This document shows positions 36,393 to 45,052 of a stretch of 64,000 nt of DNA, in pieces. Source of the DNA: Hymenobacter crusticola (GTDB lineage Bacteria > Bacteroidota > Bacteroidia > Cytophagales > Hymenobacteraceae); NCBI RefSeq assembly GCF_002154225.1, contig NZ_MTSE01000002.1:248001-312000 (forward strand), read 5' to 3'. The position numbers were made by a program, and so were the translations under genes. Under the pieces are notes generated by a model. It had not been told where the DNA came from. It worked only from the letters and a program-made list of their open reading frames with translations, and searched no databases. The number at the start of each line of letters is the position of its first letter. The first letter of the stretch is position 1.

Positions 36393-37268
36393 ATGACCTA
36401 CTCTCTCGAAAACAACCAATGCCGCGTGGGTGTGCAAGCCCACGGCGCCGAGCTTAGCAGCTTTATCCGCAAAGACCTCGACAACCTCGAATACATGTGG
36501 CAGGCCGACCCGGCCGTGTGGGCGCGGCACGCGCCGGTGCTGTTTCCCATCGTAGGGCGTTTGCCGCAGGATACGTATCAGCATCATGGCCAGACTTATA
36601 AGCTCTCCCAGCACGGCTTTGCCCGCGACCGGGAGTTTATTCTGGTTCAGCAAAGCGCCGATACACTCACCTTCGAGCTACGCGCCGATGAGCAGAGCCG
36701 TGCCGTGTATCCGTTCGATTTCGTGCTGCGCATTTCGTATCGATTGCAGGCTACTACGCTCACGGTGCGCTGGGAAGTGCAAAATCCCGCCGGTGAAGAG
36801 CTGTTGTTTAGCATCGGCGCGCACCCAGCGTTCCGCTGCCCCTTGCTGCCCGGCGAGCAGTTCGAAGACTATTACTTCAGCTTCGACGCACCTGAGACTT
36901 TCGAGCGGTACTTGCTAGAAGGAGGCTTGCTCAACGGCCAAACCGAACCGGTACTGGCAGGAGCGACAGAATTGCCGCTCACGTACGAGTTATTTGCCCA
37001 AGATGCGCTAGTGCTGAAGAAGTTTGACTTTTCGCAGCTCGCTTTGCGGAGTCACCGCTCGGAGCGTGCTGTTAGTGTGCGCTTCGATGGCTTCCCGTAC
37101 CTAGGTCTCTGGACCAAAGGCCCCGGTGCGGCTTTCGTCTGCATTGAGCCGTGGCAGGGCATTGCCAGTTCCGTGGGCGATTCGGGCGAGTTAGCCGATA
37201 AAGAAGGCATTCTGACCCTCGCTTCTGGCCAAAGCTTCGCGGCCGAATACACGATAACTGTGCAGTAA
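36393..37268 (+). CDS. Aldose 1-epimerase family protein (LacX-like)
   Basis: A galactose-mutarotase fold of 291 residues: AHGAELSSFIRKDLDNLEYM, then HAPVLFPIVGRLPQDTY near residue 45, FSIGAHPAFRCPLLPGEQFE (substrate His region) and the C-terminal AFVCIEPWQGIASSVGD (catalytic Glu in CIEPW). It belongs to the short LacX branch; sugar substrate unknown. The frame is open back to 36345; the ATG at 36393 begins the conserved protein. Confidence 0.9.
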   Translation: MTYSLENNQCRVGVQAHGAELSSFIRKDLDNLEYMWQADPAVWARHAPVLFPIVGRLPQDTYQHHGQTYKLSQHGFARDREFILVQQSADTLTFELRADEQSRAVYPFDFVLRISYRLQATTLTVRWEVQNPAGEELLFSIGAHPAFRCPLLPGEQFEDYYFSFDAPETFERYLLEGGLLNGQTEPVLAGATELPLTYELFAQDALVLKKFDFSQLALRSHRSERAVSVRFDGFPYLGLWTKGPGAAFVCIEPWQGIASSVGDSGELADKEGILTLASGQSFAAEYTITVQ

Positions 37269-37385
37269 GAGCGGCTTGTGCTGCGCTTGGCATCTGCGCT
37301 ATTTGCGTGCCCCGATTAAACTTATCGGTAAATAGACCGCGCCGCGACGAACAGGCTGGGGCGCGTTACTGTCGTTACTTTCTTT

Positions 37386-37799
37386 ATGCTCATTACCATT
37401 CGCGCCATCCAACCTGCTGCTACGTACCCACTGCGCCATTCGGTGTTGTGGCCCAACAAGCCGCTGGATTACGTCAAGATAGACGATGACGACCTAGGTA
37501 TGCACTTCGGTGCCTTTCACGAAGAGCAGTTGCTGGGCGTTATTTCCTTGTTTGTGAACGGTGAGGCGGCACGCTTCCGCAAGTTCGCCGTCGCCCCTGG
37601 CTCCCAGCGCCAGGGCATTGGCACACGCCTGCTCACGCACGTGATGGAGGAAGCCCGGCAACGCGGGGCCCGCACCATTGCCTGCGATGCGCGGCAAGAA
37701 GCTACAGGCTTGTACTACAAGTTTGGGATGGAGCCCGCAGGCCCTGAGTTCTACAAAGGTTCTATTGCCTACGTGCGTATGCAGAAAGTGCTGACCTAG
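37386..37799 (+). CDS. GNAT acetyltransferase
   Basis: A minimal GNAT domain of 137 residues: strand 4 and P-loop RKFAVAPGSQRQGIGTRLLT (Q-R-Q-G-I-G acetyl-CoA motif) near residue 64, ARTIACDARQEATGLYYKFG near 95. The family is broad and the substrate is unknown. The stop codon TAG lies within a CCTAGG site. Confidence 0.9.
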   Translation: MLITIRAIQPAATYPLRHSVLWPNKPLDYVKIDDDDLGMHFGAFHEEQLLGVISLFVNGEAARFRKFAVAPGSQRQGIGTRLLTHVMEEARQRGARTIACDARQEATGLYYKFGMEPAGPEFYKGSIAYVRMQKVLT

Positions 37800-37820
37800 G
37801 TTCTGTGCCCGAAAATTGGC

Positions 37821-37880
37821 GGCCCTTCTCTCTACTGTAGTTGCCAGCTCGAACCGGCAGCCGCAGTAGGGAGAAGGGCC
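37821..37880. terminator. Bidirectional hairpin between convergent genes
   Basis: GGCCCTTCTCTCTACTG (37821-37837) pairs with CAGTAGGGAGAAGGGCC (37864-37880) with one G-U-type mismatch; an inner GCC/GGC stem sits in the loop. Confidence 0.65.
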
Positions 37881-37908
37881 GTTGAATATGGTTACCCGTT
37901 GAGCGCAG

Positions 37909-38151
37909 CTACGACAGCAGCGGTGCGCTGGGATGCGGGGTTTTGGGACGCCGATTGTAGTCGGGCTCCCAGTCGTTGATGGGGCGGCTGATGCCGGGTG
38001 GCAGGTCTAGGTCGGGTAGGCCGCCGTCAAGTGGTTCGCCCCCATCATCGTCATTATCGGGCGAGGGTGGGCGTTGGAACCGACGGCGCGGAACTACCAT
38101 GAAGTAGGCCAAGATGGCAAGTACCACGAGCGTGTAAATTAAGCTGATCAT
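37909..38151 (-). CDS. Small single-pass membrane protein
   Basis: An 80-residue protein: one N-terminal membrane helix (SLIYTLVVLAILAYFMVV) followed by a basic RRRFQRPP stop-transfer and a Pro/Asp-rich tail (PSPDNDDDGGEPLDGG). No known domain. I chose the ATG at 38151, at the helix; the frame is open to 38247. It is transcribed divergently from the thiamin-regulated receptor. Confidence 0.6.
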   Translation of the reverse strand: MISLIYTLVVLAILAYFMVVPRRRFQRPPSPDNDDDGGEPLDGGLPDLDLPPGISRPINDWEPDYNRRPKTPHPSAPLLS

Positions 38152-38318
38152 GGCAGGTGGAATAAAGACGAATCGGTAGAGGAAGGGTCTCGCGGACAGT
38201 AGAAAGATAACGGGAGAAAGAGCAGAGTTGTTTTCGATTGCGATCAAAATCTCCTTCCGCCATTTGCCTACCTAAGGTAGATGATTTTCAGACCAAAGTA
38301 AAGAACCCACCCGCGCAG

Positions 38319-38350
38319 TTTGGAACTAGTAGTAGCGTGGTCTAGCTTTG
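38319..38350 (+). promoter_or_regulatory. Promoter of the TPP riboswitch-receptor gene
   Basis: TTTG (38319-38322), then 20 bases, then TAGCTTTG (38343-38350): a full match to the Bacteroidota promoter. The riboswitch begins about 15 bases downstream. Confidence 0.7.
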
Positions 38351-38364
38351 TAGGTAACTATAAG

Positions 38365-38455
38365 TTTAGGGGTGCCTGGCATTTTGCGCGCAAAACCAGC
38401 CGGGCTGAGATCATACCCATTGAACCTGATCCGGGTAATGCCGGCGAAGGGAACA
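38365..38455 (+). promoter_or_regulatory. TPP (thiamin) riboswitch, THI element
   Basis: The classic conserved parts are present in order: GGGGTGCC (near 38369), CCGGGCTGAGATCATACCC (38400-38418), GAACCTGATCCGGGTAATGC and CGGCGAAGGGAA (ending near 38452). TPP binding should lower expression of the TonB-dependent receptor that starts 74 bases downstream, most likely by blocking translation or causing early termination. Confidence 0.95.
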
Positions 38456-38528
38456 AACGATCCGCGAACGTATTTGCCTGCTGCGCCGACCCCTAGCGCT
38501 AGGTTCGTTCTTTCTTACCAAGTTCTTC

Positions 38529-41015
38529 TTGAAAAACTTTTTCCTTTCAGGCGTGGCGCTCTTGGCGCTGCCGCTTTCGAGTTGGGCGCAAGGACCCGTA
38601 TCGGGCTCCGTGGTGGACGCTCGCACGAGAGTTGTGTTGCCCGGTGCTACTATTTTGTTGGATGGGGCCCCCGCCTCAAGTGCTGCCGACGCGAATGGCG
38701 TCTTCTCGTTGCCAAGCGTACCAGCTGGCTCGCACGAACTGCGAATCACGTTTATTGGATATCAAGCACTAGTCCGGCGCGTTGAAGGGCAGCCGGCTGC
38801 CCAGCAACTTACCCTAGGTCTACAGCCCAGCGGCGTGCTCACGGGCGAAGCCCTCGTAACGGCCTCGCGCGCTAATGAGCGCACGGCTACGGCCTACACT
38901 AACCTCAGCAAGCAAGATCTAGCGCAGCGCAACTTCGGCCAAGACTTGCCCTATCTGCTCGACCAAACGCCCTCGGTGGTGGTGAACTCCGACGCCGGCG
39001 CGGGCGTGGGCTACACCGATATCCGCATCCGGGGCACGAGCAACACGGGCATCAACATGACTATCAACGGGGTGCCGCTGAACGATGCCGAGTCGCACGG
39101 CTCCTTCCTCGTGAACCTACCCGACCTAGCTTCTTCCATCAACAGCCTACAAGTGCAGCGCGGCGTGGGCACCAGCCAGAACGGGGGCGCAGCCTTCGGA
39201 GCTAGCATCAACATCTCGACGCTCGACGTACGCCGCGAAGCCTACGCCGAAACCCAGAACACCTACGGCTCTTTCAACACCTGGCGCAACAACGTGCAGT
39301 TCGGGACCGGGCTGCTGGGCGGGCACTTCATGGTCGACGGCCGCTTGTCGCGCGTGGCGTCGGATGGCTATATGAACCGGGGTTCGTCGGATCTGAAATC
39401 GTACTACTTCTCGGCGGGGTATCAGGCTAAGAATACGTTGCTGAAGTTCATCACCTTTTCGGGCCGCGAAAAAACCTACCAGGCCTGGAACGGCGTACCC
39501 GAGCCGGCCATTACTGGCAACCGGGCGCTGTTGCAGAACTACATCGACAACGGAGAGCTAAGCGAAGCCGACGCAGCGCGGGTGCTGCAAGAAGGCCGGC
39601 GCTACAGCTACTACACCTACGACAACCAAACCGATAACTATCAGCAAAACCACTACCAACTCCACCTTTCGCAAGGCCTAGGTCAGGATTGGAACATCGG
39701 GGCGGCGCTACACCTCACGCGGGGCTTCGGCTACTACGAAAACTACCGGGCTAATCGGCGCTTTTCAGACTACAACCTAGCCAATGTTATCATTGGTGGC
39801 GACACCATCACGCGCACGAACCTCGTGGACCGCAAGTGGCTCGATAACTACTTCTACGGTGGCACCTTCGCCCTGAACTACCAACCCCGCGACAACGACA
39901 AGCTCCAAGCTACCATCGGCGGCGCCTGGAACCGCTTCGACAACGACCACTACGGCGAAGTCATTTGGGCGCAGTACGCTTCCAATGGCAACATCCGACA
40001 CCGTTACTACTTCAATGACGCCACCAAAACCGACTACAACGCCTATGCTCGCGCCACATGGCAGGTGCTGCCCAAGCTAGGCGTGTACGGCGACGTGCAA
40101 GTGCGCCACATCACCTACAACATCAACGGCATCGAAGATGACCAGAACGACGTGACTACCCGCGCCCGTTACACCTTCTTCAACCCCAAAGCCGGCGCGA
40201 CCTACGCATTAGCCGAAGGCCAGCAGCTCTATGCTAGCTTCGCCGTGGGCCAGCGCGAGCCCGTCCGCGCCGACTTCACCGACCGCCCCGCTGGCGACCA
40301 AACAGCCAAAGCCGAGCGGCTAAACGACTTCGAAGGTGGCTACCGCCTGAATATGCCCAATGCGAATTTGCTCGGTCCGCGTACTGCCTTACGCTTAGAA
40401 GCTAATTACTTCTACATGCACTATCGCAACCAGCTAGTAGCCACAGGCCAACTCAATGACGTAGGCACGGCCTTGCGCACCAACGTGGCGCGCAGCTACC
40501 GTACTGGTTTAGAATTGACCGGCTCTGCTTCGGCCAATGATAAAATCAGCCTGAGCAGCACCATCACGGTGAGTCGCAATCGCATCCTCGGCTACCGCGA
40601 CGTGACCTACGATGCCGACTACAACCCCGTGGTAGCGGAAGCGCGCACCTCTACCATTTCGTACTCGCCCTCGGTAGTTTCGGCGCACACGCTGGAAGGT
40701 CAGCCACTGAAAGGCCTGCGCGTGGCGCTGCTCTACAAAACCGTCAGCCGCCAGTACCTCGACAACTCGGCCAACTACGGCCGCCGTATCATGCCGTATC
40801 AGGTGATGGATTTCCGGGTGCGCTACGCCATTCATCCCACGTTTGTGAAGGAGATTGAGCTAGGCCTGCTGGTTAACAATGTGTTGAACCGTAAGTACGT
40901 GGCCAACGGTTACACCTACAGCTACCTAGGTGCCAGCGGCGGCCTCGATACCTTCAACTGGTATTTTCCACAAGCAACTCGTAACGTGCTAGCATCGGTA
41001 GGGGTGAAGTTTTAG
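38529..41015 (+). CDS. TonB-dependent receptor, probable thiamin uptake
   Basis: An outer-membrane receptor of 828 residues. A signal peptide (SGVALLALPLSSWAQG) is followed by a CarboxypepD_reg-like domain (about 20-95, VSGSVVDARTRVVLPGATIL), the plug (about 110-230, YLLDQTPSVVVNSDAGAGVG, DIRIRGTSNTGINMTINGVP) and a 22-strand barrel ending in the aromatic residue of ASVGVKF. The start codon is TTG. Control by a TPP riboswitch indicates that its substrate is thiamin or a precursor; energy would come from TonB-ExbBD. No thiamin synthesis or inner-membrane thiamin transporter gene is adjacent. Confidence 0.93.
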   Translation: MKNFFLSGVALLALPLSSWAQGPVSGSVVDARTRVVLPGATILLDGAPASSAADANGVFSLPSVPAGSHELRITFIGYQALVRRVEGQPAAQQLTLGLQPSGVLTGEALVTASRANERTATAYTNLSKQDLAQRNFGQDLPYLLDQTPSVVVNSDAGAGVGYTDIRIRGTSNTGINMTINGVPLNDAESHGSFLVNLPDLASSINSLQVQRGVGTSQNGGAAFGASINISTLDVRREAYAETQNTYGSFNTWRNNVQFGTGLLGGHFMVDGRLSRVASDGYMNRGSSDLKSYYFSAGYQAKNTLLKFITFSGREKTYQAWNGVPEPAITGNRALLQNYIDNGELSEADAARVLQEGRRYSYYTYDNQTDNYQQNHYQLHLSQGLGQDWNIGAALHLTRGFGYYENYRANRRFSDYNLANVIIGGDTITRTNLVDRKWLDNYFYGGTFALNYQPRDNDKLQATIGGAWNRFDNDHYGEVIWAQYASNGNIRHRYYFNDATKTDYNAYARATWQVLPKLGVYGDVQVRHITYNINGIEDDQNDVTTRARYTFFNPKAGATYALAEGQQLYASFAVGQREPVRADFTDRPAGDQTAKAERLNDFEGGYRLNMPNANLLGPRTALRLEANYFYMHYRNQLVATGQLNDVGTALRTNVARSYRTGLELTGSASANDKISLSSTITVSRNRILGYRDVTYDADYNPVVAEARTSTISYSPSVVSAHTLEGQPLKGLRVALLYKTVSRQYLDNSANYGRRIMPYQVMDFRVRYAIHPTFVKEIELGLLVNNVLNRKYVANGYTYSYLGASGGLDTFNWYFPQATRNVLASVGVKF

Positions 41016-41039
41016 CGTTCGGAAAACAACGTAAAAGCC

Positions 41040-41145
41040 GTCTGTCATCCTGAGCTTGCCAAGGACATCACTGTGCGTGAACGAACCGTTGTTAGGACGT
41101 CGTTCTAACGTGGTAAGGTCGTTGGGCAAGCTCAGGATGACAGAC
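41040..41145. repeat. REP-like inverted repeat (CATCCTGAGCTTG type)
   Basis: Perfect 21-base arms GTCTGTCATCCTGAGCTTGC+C at 41040-41060 and 41125-41145, with an inner imperfect stem around 41091-41109. The CATCCTGAGCTTG core is shared with the element at 55296-55385, so both belong to one dispersed family. It also follows the receptor gene and could end its transcript. Confidence 0.8.
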
Positions 41146-41176
41146 GTTTTAATTCCTGCCTAGTCTGGTAACTTCC

Positions 41177-41184
41177 TATCTTTG
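41177..41184 (+). promoter_or_regulatory. Candidate -7 box of the acyl-CoA dehydrogenase gene
   Basis: TATCTTTG, a full TAnnTTTG match. Transcription from about 41191 supports the ATG at 41209 rather than the TTG at 41182 that opens the frame. Confidence 0.5.
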
Positions 41185-41208
41185 AAAACCACCCCTAACT
41201 ACTTTGCT

Positions 41209-42444
41209 ATGTCTTCCCAAGCCGATATTCTCTCCCCAAACGCTAAGGCCCACAGTGCGCAACGCGGCTCTACCAACGCCGCCGGCTTCACCGATTATTT
41301 TGACCTCGACGGCCTGTTGACCGAGGAGCACAAGCTCATTCGGCAAAGCATGCGCGACTTTGTGAAGAAGGAGATTTCGCCCAACATCGAACGGTGGGCG
41401 CAGGAAGCGCACTTCCCCTCGGAAATTGTGCGGAAGTTTGGCGAAGTGGGTGCTTTCGGCCCGACCATCCCGACGGAATACGGCGGGGGTGGCCTCGATT
41501 ACATCAGCTACGGCCTGATTATGCAGGAAATCGAGCGCGGCGACTCCGGCATGCGCTCCACGGCCTCGGTGCAGGGCTCCTTGGTGATGTTCCCGATCTA
41601 CCAATACGGTTCGGAGGAGCAGCGCCGCAAGTTTCTGCCCAAGCTAGCTTCCGGCGAGTGGCTCGGTTGCTTCGGCCTCACCGAGCCCGACCACGGCTCC
41701 AACCCCGGCGGCATGGTCACTAAGCTTGAAGACAAAGGCGACTACTACCTGCTAAACGGCGCCAAGCTCTGGATTTCGAACTCGCCCGAGTGCCAAGTAG
41801 CCGTGGTATGGGCCAAAAATGAGGAAGGTCGCATCAAAGGCGTCATCGTAGAGCGCGGCATGGAAGGCTTCACTACCCCCGAAATCCACAACAAGTGGAG
41901 CCTGCGCGCTAGCATTACCGGTGAGCTGGTGTTCGACAACGTGCGCATTCCCAAGGAGAACGTGCTGCCCAACGTAGAAGGCCTGCGTGGTCCGCTCTCC
42001 TGCCTCGACTCGGCCCGCTACGGCATTGCCTGGGGTGCCATCGGGGCCGCCATCGACTGCTATGAATCAGCTTTGAAATACAGCTTGCAGCGGGAACAGT
42101 TCGGGAAGCCCATTGCTAGCTATCAGCTTCAGCAGCGCAAGCTAGCCGAAATGATTACCGAAATCACAAAGGCCCAACTGATGGCCTGGCGCCTAGGTAC
42201 CCTCAAAAATGAAGGCAAAGCCACCACTGCGCAAATCAGCATGGCTAAGCGCAACTCGGTAGCCATGGCACTAGAAATAGCTCGCGAAGCCCGTCAGATT
42301 CACGGCGGTATGGGCATCACCGGCGAGTATCCCATCATGCGCCACATGATGAACCTAGAGTCGGTAATCACCTATGAAGGCACGCACGATATTCATCTGT
42401 TGATAACTGGGGCGGATATTACGGGAATTCAGGCATTTAAGTAG
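41209..42444 (+). CDS. Acyl-CoA dehydrogenase, glutaryl-CoA dehydrogenase-like
   Basis: A flavoprotein of 411 residues. The FAD/substrate motifs GCFGLTEPDHGSNPGGM and WISNSPECQVAVVWAKNEEG (residues 140-190), QLQQRKLAEMITEITKAQLM and the C-terminal HGGMGITGEYPIMRHMMNLE are diagnostic. The catalytic Glu lies in TYEGTHDIH, where glutaryl-CoA dehydrogenases carry the same motif. It would oxidise (and probably decarboxylate) glutaryl-CoA to crotonyl-CoA in lysine/tryptophan breakdown, passing electrons to ETF. No catabolic operon is adjacent. A terminator follows at 42466. Confidence 0.93.
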   Translation: MSSQADILSPNAKAHSAQRGSTNAAGFTDYFDLDGLLTEEHKLIRQSMRDFVKKEISPNIERWAQEAHFPSEIVRKFGEVGAFGPTIPTEYGGGGLDYISYGLIMQEIERGDSGMRSTASVQGSLVMFPIYQYGSEEQRRKFLPKLASGEWLGCFGLTEPDHGSNPGGMVTKLEDKGDYYLLNGAKLWISNSPECQVAVVWAKNEEGRIKGVIVERGMEGFTTPEIHNKWSLRASITGELVFDNVRIPKENVLPNVEGLRGPLSCLDSARYGIAWGAIGAAIDCYESALKYSLQREQFGKPIASYQLQQRKLAEMITEITKAQLMAWRLGTLKNEGKATTAQISMAKRNSVAMALEIAREARQIHGGMGITGEYPIMRHMMNLESVITYEGTHDIHLLITGADITGIQAFK

Positions 42445-42465
42445 TTAATTGTTCTACACGCAAGA

Positions 42466-42493
42466 GACGGTCATTCTGAGATGGATGGCCGTC
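42466..42493 (+). terminator. Terminator of the acyl-CoA dehydrogenase gene
   Basis: Stem GACGGTCAT / ATGGCCGTC (one G-U-type mismatch) followed by TTTT, about 20 bases beyond the stop codon. Confidence 0.8.
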
Positions 42494-42527
42494 TTTTGTG
42501 CTTATAGCCAAATAGCCAAACGCTGCC

Positions 42528-43229
42528 GTGAGAATAACTAAGCATAAAGTATGGCAGTGGAGCCTGAGCATAGCGTTTATTTTATCAGGGTTTTTTGCTA
42601 GCCTACTTGTGATAACTAATAATGAAAAAAGTACATATAAAGCCAAGGGAATCCAACAAGCTGTGTTAGTGCCAGATACAGCTGTATATTCCTTGATAAA
42701 TTACATAGCAGATCACCCTGTAAAAACAGATAATGATTTAGGTTCGGAGGAGAAGTTCTTACCAGACGGAATTTTGTTAGATCGGAAATTCAGCTTATCA
42801 AAAAAGCAAGGCAACTCACAGCCATATCTGCAAGATGGTAGGTTACAGAAGTTGGTCGCCGAGAAGATCTTGAGTCCCACTGATGCTACTTTTATCAAGC
42901 AGCAGGCCGCTACAGATACTGTTTTCGTTTGGCAGAAAAACAGGTTGTCAATTAAAGTGCTTGTCTCAATGGATACCTTGGTTTCTTTAATGCAAGCGCT
43001 TGATCAGAAGCAAAGGACGTGGGATTTCTGGCCGAAATTACAAGCGCGTTATAAGAGTAAATATTTCAATAGTATCAGTTTGCCTTTATTCTCTGCCGAT
43101 TACAATACGGCTATTATTGAAACGACTTTTATGTGCGGTGGTACATGTGGCGGAAGCGAAACTTTAGTGGTTCAGCGTAGGAATAATAAGTGGATAATCA
43201 TCAAGCGTCTTAGAAATTGGGATGTGTAG
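42528..43229 (+). CDS. Membrane-anchored protein of unknown function
   Basis: A 233-residue protein with one N-terminal membrane helix (SLSIAFILSGFFASLLVIT) and an otherwise soluble domain. Near residue 205 it has TFMCGGTCGGSETLVVQRRN, a cysteine pair in a CGGTCGG loop that could bind a metal or form a disulfide. Two Lys/Asp-rich stretches precede it. Start is GTG. The gene is clearly richer in A and T than its neighbours (many ATA, AAA, TTT codons), suggesting recent acquisition. No domain recognised. Confidence 0.65.
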   Translation: MRITKHKVWQWSLSIAFILSGFFASLLVITNNEKSTYKAKGIQQAVLVPDTAVYSLINYIADHPVKTDNDLGSEEKFLPDGILLDRKFSLSKKQGNSQPYLQDGRLQKLVAEKILSPTDATFIKQQAATDTVFVWQKNRLSIKVLVSMDTLVSLMQALDQKQRTWDFWPKLQARYKSKYFNSISLPLFSADYNTAIIETTFMCGGTCGGSETLVVQRRNNKWIIIKRLRNWDV

Positions 43230-43332
43230 TTATTAGGTAAGCAAGAAGCTAACGGTGCTTAGTTTCCATTACTTCCCCCAGCAATCCTATATTAGCCACC
43301 GATTTCTAACCTAGCTTTCTCAACGCGCTGTT

Positions 43333-43674
43333 ATGGCTGCTACGCCTTCCGCTTCTTCGCCTTTGGTTTTGCTTGAATGTCTTATTGCCGGTACCTCTCA
43401 CCGCGAAGGCTTGAAACCTTACGAGCCTAATTTGCAGATAGACCAAGCCTTAACCCTGAGCCGCGAAGCCGACAGCACCTACGACGACTGGGCCGTGCGC
43501 GTCTACACGGCTGATGCCGATGCCATGTGGCTAGGCTACCTACCTGAGGGCCGCAACGAAACCATTGCCCGCCTGCTCGATGCTGGGTTTAAGCTGGGTG
43601 GCCGCCTCACGCACAAAGCCTGGGAAGATGACTGGCTGTACCTGGAGATGGAAGTGCTGTTGCTGGGAGAGTAA
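43333..43674 (+). CDS. Stand-alone HIRAN-domain protein
   Basis: The whole 113-residue protein is a HIRAN fold: LVLLECLIAGTSHREGL at the start, LTLSREADSTYDDWAVRVYT (the R-E-x-x-N/S-x-Y-D core) near residue 40, and WLGYLPEGRNETIARLLDAG near 72. HIRAN binds 3' DNA ends in eukaryotic HLTF; lone bacterial copies have unknown roles, possibly in DNA handling or repair. Confidence 0.85.
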   Translation: MAATPSASSPLVLLECLIAGTSHREGLKPYEPNLQIDQALTLSREADSTYDDWAVRVYTADADAMWLGYLPEGRNETIARLLDAGFKLGGRLTHKAWEDDWLYLEMEVLLLGE

Positions 43675-43681
43675 CCGCAAC

Positions 43682-44107
43682 TTACGGTTGGCTCAAGCCA
43701 TCTTTTCGAAGCAAATACCGCACGGTGGTGCCTTCCTGTAAGGTATTCACCAGCACCCAGCCTTGCGCGCCTAGCTCGTTGAGCTTTTTCACCTCCGCTT
43801 GGTAAACGTAGTTACGGAGGTAGCGTGCCCGGCGCATCGCAGTAGACGTTGAATCAACCCTGCCTTGCCTAAGAGCCGTGTTTAGATCTTGCCTAGAAAC
43901 GCTTGCACTATAGAGCTTCGGCAGCTCTACCGTTTTAAAAGAGCCATTAGGTTCGATAAGCGTTAAGGAAGGTTTGGGCCCTGAGATAGGCTCGCTATCA
44001 AGCTCACGTACTAACATCAAGTATTGTGAAGTAGGTACTTTCTGAGCGTAGCTAGGTGCAACGCAAATAAGAAGAAACAAGCTGGTTACGGAAAGCAGCT
44101 TTGTCAT
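43682..44107 (-). CDS. Exported protein with DUF4177-like C-terminus
   Basis: A signal peptide (LLSVTSLFLLICVAPSYAQ) precedes 120 residues. The end, KKLNELGAQGWVLVNTLQEG followed by VRYLLRK, has the look of DUF4177 (L-N-x-L-G-x-x-G-W-x-L-V). Role unknown. It is convergent with the HIRAN gene, their stop codons separated by 7 bases. Confidence 0.75.
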   Translation of the reverse strand: MTKLLSVTSLFLLICVAPSYAQKVPTSQYLMLVRELDSEPISGPKPSLTLIEPNGSFKTVELPKLYSASVSRQDLNTALRQGRVDSTSTAMRRARYLRNYVYQAEVKKLNELGAQGWVLVNTLQEGTTVRYLLRKDGLSQP

Positions 44108-44432
44108 AGAAGTAGAGAAGGTGAGGTAGAGAGAATATCAACTAAAACTGTAAATACCGCGCCCCTATTGCGGAGCGTGCGGCCACGCGAAGCTAGGCCA
44201 GGCGCCAAAAGCCACAGACGTATTCCAAGTATTGGAGCCCCTGGGTCTCATATTGGATAAGCAAAGGGCAATTGAGTGTATAGCTGAAGACGAAAAACAG
44301 TTGAAAATATTACCCTAGCTACTAAGTATAGTATTTAATATATATTTTATGCTGATGGCATATTGTGTGTTTCTGTCCACACCAGATCAACCCCTAGTTT
44401 TAACTCTATTATTTTACCTACTACAGTCTCTT
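44108..44432. other. Divergent intergenic stretch
   Basis: About 325 bases upstream of both the DUF4177-like gene (minus) and the YCII-like gene (plus). The left part is GC-rich with short palindromes (GCGCC...GGCGCC near 44160-44208), the right part is very AT-rich. No open frame or RNA gene recognised. Confidence 0.5.
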
Positions 44433-44750
44433 ATGTCGCTCTTCGCTTATTTGCTCCAACCCGCGGGTGGGACCCTTTCTTGCCCTGAAGCTGCACAGGC
44501 AGAAGCCGAAATTTTAGCCGCTCATTTTCGGCACTTACAGCGCCTGCAAGTTGGGCATCTGCTGAAGCTCGCCGGCGTCGGTGGGCAGGCTAATTTTGGT
44601 ATGGTACTGTTCGAAGCAGAATCTTCGGCGATGGCGGAGGCCGTAATGAACGCCGATCCGCTAGTCAGCAGCGGCTGCATGACGGCCCAGTGCGTGCCAT
44701 TCCAAATAGTATTGCAATCGATGAGTACGCAACTGCCGAACGCGGCTTAG
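44433..44750 (+). CDS. YCII-related domain protein
   Basis: A 105-residue protein with a YCII-like dimeric alpha-beta barrel pattern: AAHFRHLQRLQVGHLLKLAG (the H-F-x-x-L-x-x-L-x-x-x-G region) and FEAESSAMAEAVMNADPLVS (the A-x-x-x-x-x-D-P motif) with SSGCMTAQCVPF. Such proteins may be small enzymes related to muconolactone isomerase. I chose the ATG at 44433; the frame is open to 44349 through a hydrophobic stretch. Confidence 0.75.
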   Translation: MSLFAYLLQPAGGTLSCPEAAQAEAEILAAHFRHLQRLQVGHLLKLAGVGGQANFGMVLFEAESSAMAEAVMNADPLVSSGCMTAQCVPFQIVLQSMSTQLPNAA

Positions 44751-44831
44751 AAAAGACGCATCGTAAGGTGGCGAGCCTAGCTTCTGCCTTCGATAAAATT
44801 CAGCTATACACCAGTAGCACGTACAAAGATA

Positions 44832-44865
44832 AAAACCGCATTAGCACCTAAGCTAATGCGGTTTT
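44832..44865 (+). terminator. Terminator of the YCII-like gene
   Basis: Stem AAAACCGCATTAGC / GCTAATGCGGTTTT with a 6-base loop, followed by GTTTTT. Confidence 0.85.
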
Positions 44866-45052
44866 GTTTTTGGGGTGGCTAGGTTCAGCTCGTTGGTAGT
44901 AGCACCACTATCGACTAGAAGCAGGAAACTTACTCGTTTGTGGCTAGCAAGAGCAGCCGATAGGCTAGGTTGTTTTGAGTAGTAGTTTGTAAACGCCCGC
45001 TTGTATATTTACTAGAAGCTGCTTTCGTACCAATCCGCACTTTTGCCGTTTA
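44866..45052. other. Upstream region of the polysaccharide locus
   Basis: About 190 bases before the sigma factor gene. No gene and no clean TAnnTTTG box; it should hold the promoter of the sigma factor. Confidence 0.4.
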
